Origin: an uncultured Helicobacter sp.
GTDB lineage: Bacteria > Campylobacterota > Campylobacteria > Campylobacterales > Helicobacteraceae
Reading direction: 5' to 3'
Length of the DNA stretch: 56,455 bases
NCBI RefSeq assembly: GCF_910577135.1
Contig: NZ_CAJTLL010000014.1
Coordinates: forward strand, 1-56,455
Part shown: piece after piece, positions 51,101 to 56,455 of the stretch
How the letters are laid out: each line of letters starts with the position of its first letter
Numbering within the stretch: position 1 is the first letter of the stretch
Translations under genes and position numbers: made by a program
The notes under the pieces: generated by a model
What the model was told of the DNA's origin: nothing
Database searches by the model: none
What the model saw: the letters and a program-made list of their open reading frames with translations, nothing else

Positions 51101-52006
51101 CTAGAATGTATCACAAAAACGTTTGAGTAGTTCGCTATAAGATTCTATTCGCCTATCGCGTAGGAATGGCCACATACGGCGCACTTCCTCACTTTTAGTT
51201 AAATTAATATCCGCATATATAATCTCTTCTTTATCCTCACTTGCCTGTGCGATAAGCTCTCCTTGCGCGCCAAAGATAAAGCTACTGCCCCAAAAGCGTA
51301 TGCCATTACCCACACCGCTTTTATCTTTCTCAAATCCCACGCGGTTAATCGCCAATGTCGGCAGTCCATTAGCCACGCTATGCCCTCTCTGCACAGCTAT
51401 CCACGCGTCTTTTTGCCGCTTTTTCTCCTCTTTATTATCCTCATCAAACCAGCCAATAGCGGTAGGATAGATAAGTATTTGTGCGCCTTTAAGCGCCATA
51501 ATACGTGCGGCTTCGGGATACCATTGGTCCCAGCAGATAAGCACACCAAGTGTCCCTAAGCTCGTGTGTATAGGCTCAAAACCTATATCGCCGGGCGTGA
51601 AGTAAAATTTCTCATAGAATTGTGGATCATCGGGAATATGCATTTTGCGGTATTTTCCTGCGATTTTACCATTGTTCTCAAAAACTATAGCGGTATTGTG
51701 GTATAGCCCTGCTGTGCGTCTCTCAAAGAGGGAGGTGATTAAAACAATATGATGTTGTTTTGCTAAGGCACTGAAATGAGCAATGTCTTTGTCAAAATCC
51801 GCTGCATAGTCAAAAAACGCAGGATTCTCACTTTGGCAAAAGTATTCTCGTGTGTGAAGCTCTTGCAAAGCGACAAGCTGTGCACCATTATGGGCTGCCT
51901 CTGCAATCATTGCGCTTGTAGCTTGTATCATTGAATCTCTATCGCCTGTGTAGGATTGCTGCAAAAGCGCTAGTTTAATGCTTTGTGCGGTATCTTTAGC
52001 TTTCAT
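51101..52006 (-). CDS. aguB: N-carbamoylputrescine amidohydrolase
   Basis: The 301-aa nitrilase-superfamily enzyme has the catalytic triad: Glu in VALQELHTREYFC (near 48), Lys in GKYRKMHIPDDP (near 121), and Cys in GVLICWDQWYPEAAR (near 157). It hydrolyses N-carbamoylputrescine to putrescine in the agmatine route of polyamine synthesis. No agmatine deiminase gene is adjacent. It starts 8 bp after a small acidic peptide gene and has no good ribosome site of its own, so coupling is likely. Confidence 0.9.
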   Translation of the reverse strand: MKAKDTAQSIKLALLQQSYTGDRDSMIQATSAMIAEAAHNGAQLVALQELHTREYFCQSENPAFFDYAADFDKDIAHFSALAKQHHIVLITSLFERRTAGLYHNTAIVFENNGKIAGKYRKMHIPDDPQFYEKFYFTPGDIGFEPIHTSLGTLGVLICWDQWYPEAARIMALKGAQILIYPTAIGWFDEDNKEEKKRQKDAWIAVQRGHSVANGLPTLAINRVGFEKDKSGVGNGIRFWGSSFIFGAQGELIAQASEDKEEIIYADINLTKSEEVRRMWPFLRDRRIESYSELLKRFCDTF

Positions 52007-52014
52007 AGGAACTG

Positions 52015-52164
52015 CTATTCCTCATCGTATTCACTATCAGGATTCTCATAGTCATCATCGTCATAGCCGCTATACAGGCTATCCTCGTCCTCATCATCAT
52101 AGTATTCAAACTCATCATCTTGGTTGTATTCTTCATCTTTATAATCATCATATTCATCTCGCAT
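52015..52164 (-). CDS. 49-aa extremely acidic peptide
   Basis: An ATG at 52164 with AAAGGAG upstream opens a 49-aa peptide that is well over half Asp and Glu, with several Tyr (YDDYKDEEYNQDDEFEYYDD). It ends 8 bp before aguB on the same strand. It may be a translational leader or a metal- or polyamine-binding peptide; both are guesses. Aspartate codons GAT make the DNA look repetitive. Confidence 0.6.
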   Translation of the reverse strand: MRDEYDDYKDEEYNQDDEFEYYDDEDEDSLYSGYDDDDYENPDSEYDEE

Positions 52165-52176
52165 AACTTTTCTCCT

Positions 52177-52828
52177 TTAATATATTTTATATTTTGTATG
52201 ATTTGATACTAATGCTATAGTCCAAAACTCATTGTTACAGCATATGCAGCTCCATAACGCTTTGCATTTTGGCACTTCAGGGCTGAATGCTGCCTTAAAC
52301 GACCTGCGGATACCCGCTTTTTTAAGATATTCGAGTAGTTTTCGAGCAAATTTATCGCCGTGTGTTTTCCAAATATTATCTAGGCGGATATGCAGAGGAT
52401 TAAGCTTTTTCGCGCTGCCTGTGGAGACGATAAATTTCTCTAAAAGTTTGTGTAAGGTGGTTCTAGTAATATCGACTTTTCCATAAATATCATCAATGGC
52501 ATCGACAATATAACCAAATGCTATTATATTAAATCGCTTTAAAAATACACTATCTATTTGCTCTTGCATAGGGGTAATGCTTGGATACATTTGGGCTAAA
52601 ACGGCGACTTTTGGCTCATTGAGCCGCTTTGTACAGATTTGGCGATTTTGATTTGTTGTATCAAAGCAATTTTTATCTATGATGGTAATATGCTTCAAAC
52701 TACTACGATAGAGGCAATCCAATGTGAATCCTCCTACATCATCTACATTAAAAATCAACACTTTTTACTCCGTATGCGTTCAAAATCATTGTCAAAAGCA
52801 TACGTGAGCGTGTATATCTATCAATAAT
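52177..52828 (-). pseudogene. tcdA: Decayed TcdA/ThiF-like tRNA A37 dehydratase
   Basis: The 194-codon frame from 52761 resembles TcdA (cyclisation of t6A37 in tRNA): HITIIDKNCFDTTNQNRQIC, YIVDAIDDIYGKV, NIWKTHGDKFAR. Its nucleotide loop, normally GVGGVGG, reads NVDDVGG. Upstream, the expected N-terminus (DRYTRSRMLL ... DNDFERIRSKK) is present only in other frames, needing one extra base in each of two homopolymers (T4 and A5). The C-terminus is also diverged. It lies directly after surE. I judge it inactive. Confidence 0.7.
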
Positions 52829-53626
52829 TCAGTCATTGTTAATCCATTTTGAGAGTATTTGAGTATCCTCATAGCTTGTCATATCGAGCTTGATAGGGCT
52901 AATAGATACATAATTTTCATACACTGCTTTAAAATCCGAGCCATTAGGATAATCCGTATCTTTGCGCTCCTCCCATTGCAAAGGGTGTAAGCCTAGCCAA
53001 TAATATTCCTGTCCGCGTGGATTGCGGTGGAGATGAGCCTCATCGGCGTAGATTCTATAACCCATTTGAGTGATTTTGTAACCCTTGCATTCTGCGTGTT
53101 GAATATAGGGGATATTGACATTAAGAAACTTTCGCTCTTGCAGCGGGAAACCTTTGTCAAAAATCATTTTTACTATATCCACGATAGATTTTTTTGCAAG
53201 GGAGAAATCAAAGTGTTTAGAGCGGTTCATATCGGGCATAACTTGCGATATGGCAATAGCAGGCACACCTTGAATACAAGCCTCCATCGCCCCTGCAATC
53301 GTGCCTGAATAGGTAATGTCCTCTCCCATATTCGAGCCAAGGTTAATGCCAGAAATCACTAAATCAGGTTTACAATCCTCTTTGTAGAGGGTATTAAGGG
53401 CGAGATACACGCAATCGCTAGGTGTACCATCTTCAAGTTTGTAAAAATCATCATCAAGACGGACAAAGCTAAGCGGACGCGTGAGTGTAAGCCCGTGCCC
53501 ACAGGCTGATTTTTCGCTCGCAGGGGCGACTACCATAATATGAGCGAGGTTTCTTAATGCGTCTTTGAGTGCGAGTAAGCCACTTGAATTAAACCCATCA
53601 TCATTGGTTAGTAGGATTTTTTTCAT
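52829..53626 (-). CDS. surE: SurE, 5'/3'-nucleotidase
   Basis: The 265-aa protein has the SurE motifs: N-terminal ILLTNDDGFNSSGL (metal-binding DD at about 8-9), APASEKSACGHGLT near 35-48, and SGINLGSNMGEDITYSGTIA near 90-109. It is a metal-dependent phosphatase on nucleoside monophosphates linked to stationary-phase survival. It overlaps ispA by 4 bp. Confidence 0.96.
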   Translation of the reverse strand: MKKILLTNDDGFNSSGLLALKDALRNLAHIMVVAPASEKSACGHGLTLTRPLSFVRLDDDFYKLEDGTPSDCVYLALNTLYKEDCKPDLVISGINLGSNMGEDITYSGTIAGAMEACIQGVPAIAISQVMPDMNRSKHFDFSLAKKSIVDIVKMIFDKGFPLQERKFLNVNIPYIQHAECKGYKITQMGYRIYADEAHLHRNPRGQEYYWLGLHPLQWEERKDTDYPNGSDFKAVYENYVSISPIKLDMTSYEDTQILSKWINND

Positions 53627-54495
53627 TCAATCTCCTTAAAATAATTTTGCAAAAGTGTGTTGAGTTCGTATTCAATAGCATTTCCAAAGTCTTTGAGTTT
53701 GTGTTGAATCTGCGTTTTTTGACGATGAAACTCTGCCTTTGCCTCATCTAAGCCAAGTAGATTCACATAGCTGTTTTTATGTGCGTCATTTTGCGTTGTT
53801 TTCCCTGCTTGTTCCGCATTAAGGCAGGTATCGATAATATCATCACGTAGCTGAAAATACACTCCAAGTTCTAAGCCAAAATCATAGAGTGATGAAGTAA
53901 GCTCCAATGAGGCATTAGCGATAATCGCCCCGCATTGTAATGAAGTGGCGATAAGTTTAGCGGTTTTGTTTAAATGGATAGTTTTAAGCTGCCCTAGAGA
54001 AAGTGTTGTGTTTTCAAAGGCGCAATCAAGCACTTGTCCTAGCACCATACCGCCAATACCGGCATTTGCTGCAAGAGATTCAATGAGTTTTAAGCATATT
54101 TGGGAATCTAGTCGCGCTTGAGAGAGTAGCCAAAAGGCATAAGTATTGAGCCCATCTCCTACAAGCAGGGCGAGAGTTTCTCCATATTTAGTATGTAAAG
54201 TCGCGTGTCCCCGCCGTAATGCAGCATTATCTATACAAGGCAAATCATCGTGGATAAGGGAATAAGTATGAATGCACTCAATGCTTAAGGCTGGTAAAAA
54301 GGCATTTTTGATCATTTGCGGAGAGAGGGCATTAACGATACAAAAAAGCAGCGCAGGGCGGAAACGTTTACCACCATTTTTCATCATCTCCCATATAGCG
54401 GATTCATAATGTGTGTGAAAGCTTGGAATCTTAGGCGCTTGCTCGATAAGAAAGGATTCAAAATCGTTTAGAATCTCTGTGATATTTTGTCGCAT
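53623..54495 (-). CDS. ispA: Polyprenyl (farnesyl/geranyl) diphosphate synthase
   Basis: The 290-aa protein has the first Asp-rich motif in HDDLPCIDNAALRRG (about 78-92, DDxxxxD), GKRFRPAL near 37-44, TAKLIATS near 182, and the second Asp-rich motif QLRDDIIDTC near 217-226. It condenses isopentenyl diphosphate with allylic diphosphates; the exact chain length is not evident. In Helicobacter it is commonly next to surE. Confidence 0.92.
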   Translation of the reverse strand: MRQNITEILNDFESFLIEQAPKIPSFHTHYESAIWEMMKNGGKRFRPALLFCIVNALSPQMIKNAFLPALSIECIHTYSLIHDDLPCIDNAALRRGHATLHTKYGETLALLVGDGLNTYAFWLLSQARLDSQICLKLIESLAANAGIGGMVLGQVLDCAFENTTLSLGQLKTIHLNKTAKLIATSLQCGAIIANASLELTSSLYDFGLELGVYFQLRDDIIDTCLNAEQAGKTTQNDAHKNSYVNLLGLDEAKAEFHRQKTQIQHKLKDFGNAIEYELNTLLQNYFKEIE

Positions 54496-54504
54496 TGTAT
54501 CTCC

Positions 54505-55575
54505 CTACATTTTAAGAAAAATCTCAAGGTCATTACGGACGATGAGAAGCTGTATTTTATCGTCAAATCGCGTATCAAATCGTGTTTGCGAAAGGAGAAA
54601 CTTTAGCCTCTCAAAACGTTTGTGAGCATTGTCTGTGCTTGCTGTAATAATAGGCTCTTTATTAATCCACAAAATTCTATCCCCTGCACGTAGCTGTGAG
54701 AATCGCCCTGCAAGAGATGGGTTGATAGAAATAATAGTCATATATTCATCAAGTTGTATGCCAAAACGTTCTAAGAATGTTTCCCTCAGCAAAAAGCCTC
54801 CATAGCGTTGATCGACTTTAACATTAATAGTCATATTTTTGCCATTGCGTTTGATGAGAATTTTTGCTAGAGAATCTTTTTTAAGATTGCTGATTAGCCA
54901 TTCTGCTTCATCACTTGAGCTGACTTTTGTGCCATTGATAGAGAGAATCTCATCATTTAATCTAAAAGTAGAATCAATAAAGGGGTCAATCATATCTACA
55001 ATGGCTTTAGGGGAATTAAAACGAACGCCCAAATCACCATAATATGGGGATTTTTGAGAGAGAAATCTATCAATATATTTTTTTTCAATAAATTGATTAT
55101 TGCCTACACTTATGCCATAGATTTGATAGCAAATATTGCCCAACACACTATTGGCTGACGCGTGGGCGGAAAATCGCGCATAGTTAAGGAAGTTTGTCTG
55201 CCTTTTGGTAATATGCCCGGTATGTACTTTCGCATTAGCGCTGATAAAAGCAAGATTCTTATCTTTTAGTGTGCGAGCATCAAGGGGGAGCAATTCATAG
55301 CTTTGCTTAGTTTTTGAAGCAGAAATGAGATATAGCCCGATGAAAGGGTCAGCTTTGAGAAGCTTTACATTACGAGGTGGAGTAGGGGAGTAGAGGAGAT
55401 GGTGCTGCCCTGTGCCATTTTTAAGGCTTATGGCGTATGTTGAACCCACAGGGGTGCTTGCTGCGTTGAAATACTTTATACAATGCGAGTAGTCATAAGC
55501 CCACACAGATGTAGCACATAAAAGTGCGATAAAGATTCTCAAAAATAAATGCCTTGAAAAGAGTGATTTAGCCAT
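54505..55575 (-). CDS. Exported PDZ-domain protein
   Basis: The ATG at 55575 overlaps the ybaB stop and gives a signal peptide ([17 protein letters not shown]) in a 356-aa protein. Two PDZ-like segments appear: [20 protein letters not shown] (about 207-226) and [15 protein letters not shown] near the C-terminus. No protease triad is visible, so it is more likely a periplasmic adaptor (DUF7488-like). Tight clustering with ispA, surE and ybaB is typical in Helicobacter. Confidence 0.8.
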   Translation of the reverse strand: MAKSLFSRHLFLRIFIALLCATSVWAYDYSHCIKYFNAASTPVGSTYAISLKNGTGQHHLLYSPTPPRNVKLLKADPFIGLYLISASKTKQSYELLPLDARTLKDKNLAFISANAKVHTGHITKRQTNFLNYARFSAHASANSVLGNICYQIYGISVGNNQFIEKKYIDRFLSQKSPYYGDLGVRFNSPKAIVDMIDPFIDSTFRLNDEILSINGTKVSSSDEAEWLISNLKKDSLAKILIKRNGKNMTINVKVDQRYGGFLLRETFLERFGIQLDEYMTIISINPSLAGRFSQLRAGDRILWINKEPIITASTDNAHKRFERLKFLLSQTRFDTRFDDKIQLLIVRNDLEIFLKM

Positions 55576-55891
55576 TTGGTTTGCCACCAAAGATATTAAA
55601 TCCTCCAAGTCCGCTAAGGAGATTCATAGCAGTTGATTGGCGATTATCCTCTACACTTTTGCGGAGGTCATTAAAGGCGCTGATGAGCAAAATTTGCAAA
55701 GATTCTTTATCTTCCAATAAGCTATCATCAATGCTCATATCTATCACTTCACCGCTTCCATTGCAGCTGATACTCACAAGCCCACCGCCACTTTTAGCCG
55801 TGAGGATTGTCTGCTTATTTTGCTCTTCTAGTTCTTTTATTGAATCTTGCATTGAGCCGAGCATCGCTCCAAATTGATTTGGGTCAAACAT
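55568..55891 (-). CDS. YbaB/EbfC nucleoid-associated protein
   Basis: The 107-aa protein has the YbaB pattern ([20 protein letters not shown], then [25 protein letters not shown], given here as a span of about 30-55). It binds DNA as a dimer. The ATG at 55891 has GAGG at good spacing inside the panD end. It shares the operon with panD and the PDZ protein. Confidence 0.92.
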   Translation of the reverse strand: MFDPNQFGAMLGSMQDSIKELEEQNKQTILTAKSGGGLVSISCNGSGEVIDMSIDDSLLEDKESLQILLISAFNDLRKSVEDNRQSTAMNLLSGLGGFNIFGGKPNG

Positions 55892-55893
55892 CA

Positions 55894-56256
55894 CTACACC
55901 TCATTTATAATAGATAGAATATGATTGTTTTCATTGACTTGCACGATTGTAGGCTTGTAGTATTTTAGCTCCTCTTGTGTATAGGTCGCATAAGCAACGA
56001 TGATGATAGTATCCCCCACTTGTGCTTTTCGTGCAGCTGCGCCATTGAGGCAGATTTCTCCTTGTTTATCGCCATAAATCACATAGGTGCTAAATCGCTC
56101 TCCGTTGTTAATGTTAAGAATCTCCACTTTCATACCGGCTAAGAGATTAGCGCTTGTAGCTAGATGTTTATCGATAGTGATTGAGCCAATGTAATTGAGA
56201 TTTGCATCACTTACGTGGGCACGATGAATCTTTGAATAAAGCATTTCAAATTGCAT
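55894..56256 (-). CDS. panD: Aspartate 1-decarboxylase
   Basis: PanD makes beta-alanine for pantothenate and uses a pyruvoyl group formed by self-cleavage at Gly24-Ser25. With the ATG at 56256, behind AAGG, the YIGSITID motif falls exactly at 22-29 with Gly24-Ser25. The remaining motifs ([19 protein letters not shown] near 57-75, [11 protein letters not shown] near 80-90) fit. The 120-aa length is typical. Confidence 0.95.
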   Translation of the reverse strand: MQFEMLYSKIHRAHVSDANLNYIGSITIDKHLATSANLLAGMKVEILNINNGERFSTYVIYGDKQGEICLNGAAARKAQVGDTIIIVAYATYTQEELKYYKPTIVQVNENNHILSIINEV

Positions 56257-56455
56257 AAGATTGCCTTGTGTTGTCAAATGGATTAAAAGCACGATTTTAG
56301 CATAAAAAGTAAGCGAATGCTATTTTGTCAAGAAAATATTTTATTTTTGGTAAGATTTTGAGAGAATATTAAAAGCATTAAGCCCACTTTAAGCTTTATA
56401 TCTGTAATATTGCGTTCCCATTTGATTGAGCTTCTAGTCTCTTCTTGTAGGTTTT
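56257..56455. other. Upstream region of panD to window end
   Basis: No gene found. On the minus strand a TTGACA (56326-56331) and a TAAAAT (56294-56299) are present but poorly spaced; the -10-like TATGCTAAAAT stretch is the more likely panD promoter element in this group. Confidence 0.35.

Noticed and set aside
56294..56331. Consensus TTGACA promoter for panD
   Set aside because: The distance to any -10-like hexamer is wrong for a standard promoter.

Overview
The window is chromosomal DNA of an epsilonproteobacterium, most likely an enterohepatic-type Helicobacter. The host genes suggest this: a HypF-HypB-HypC-HypD-HypE hydrogenase-maturation cluster, secA directly upstream of a LolC/E-type permease, a trpGD fusion, and a panD-ybaB-PDZ-ispA-surE cluster. 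The DNA is AT-rich with GGAG Shine-Dalgarno sites. No species is assigned.

Layout. 1-157: start of a gene leaving the window. 462-8443 (+): hyp operon with a GT25 glycosyltransferase between hypC and hypD and a superfamily 1 helicase between hypD and hypE. 8444-8755: non-coding, with a C13 tract. 8756-40211: a complete Mu-type transposable prophage of 31,456 bp. 40217-56455: host genes (RRM protein, LolC/E, SecA, LolA, TrpE, TrpGD, a DUF4105 outer-membrane protein, a DUF3015 protein, AguB, an acidic peptide, a decayed tcdA, SurE, IspA, a PDZ protein, YbaB, PanD).

The prophage ends are defined by sequence. It starts with TG and ends with CA, is flanked by the 5-bp duplication ACTAC, and carries AATCAAAGT at exactly positions 18-26 from both ends, with further copies inside. 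The end at 40211 corresponds to the Mu left (repressor) end. It holds an 11-bp iteron array, a LexA-like repressor (+), and a divergent early operon (-): Ner-like protein, MuA transposase, MuB ATPase, small proteins, Gam, a possible DciA-like protein, a RepA-like ATPase, GemA, Mor, then a GNAT-PUA/ASCH accessory pair. At 27989-30457 lies an accessory block: a small XRE regulator, two tiny membrane peptides, a BRO antirepressor, paralogous small proteins and a very cysteine-rich protein. Small and large terminase and the tail fibres read (+) at 22710-27963. The other virion and lysis genes read (-) from 22543 to 9838: protease/scaffold, Mu T-like capsid, connectors, spanins, holin, DUF5675, tail tube, a tail chaperone with a -1 frameshift site, tape measure, portal, MuF and gpG. 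No sheath or baseplate genes are visible, so a non-contractile tail like that of the B3/D3112-type Mu relatives is inferred. A second S24-type repressor sits at the opposite end.

Most notable are: a 132-bp insertion of two 66-bp units (2 x 22 aa) inside the terminase gene, related to hairpin-rich repeats elsewhere in the prophage; a textbook A AAA AAC slippery site; a C13 tract in a tail-fibre gene; a MuF protein with a nuclease-like C-terminus; an RCC1-repeat tail protein; frameshifts in the tape-measure and GNAT-PUA genes; and two candidate structured RNAs.
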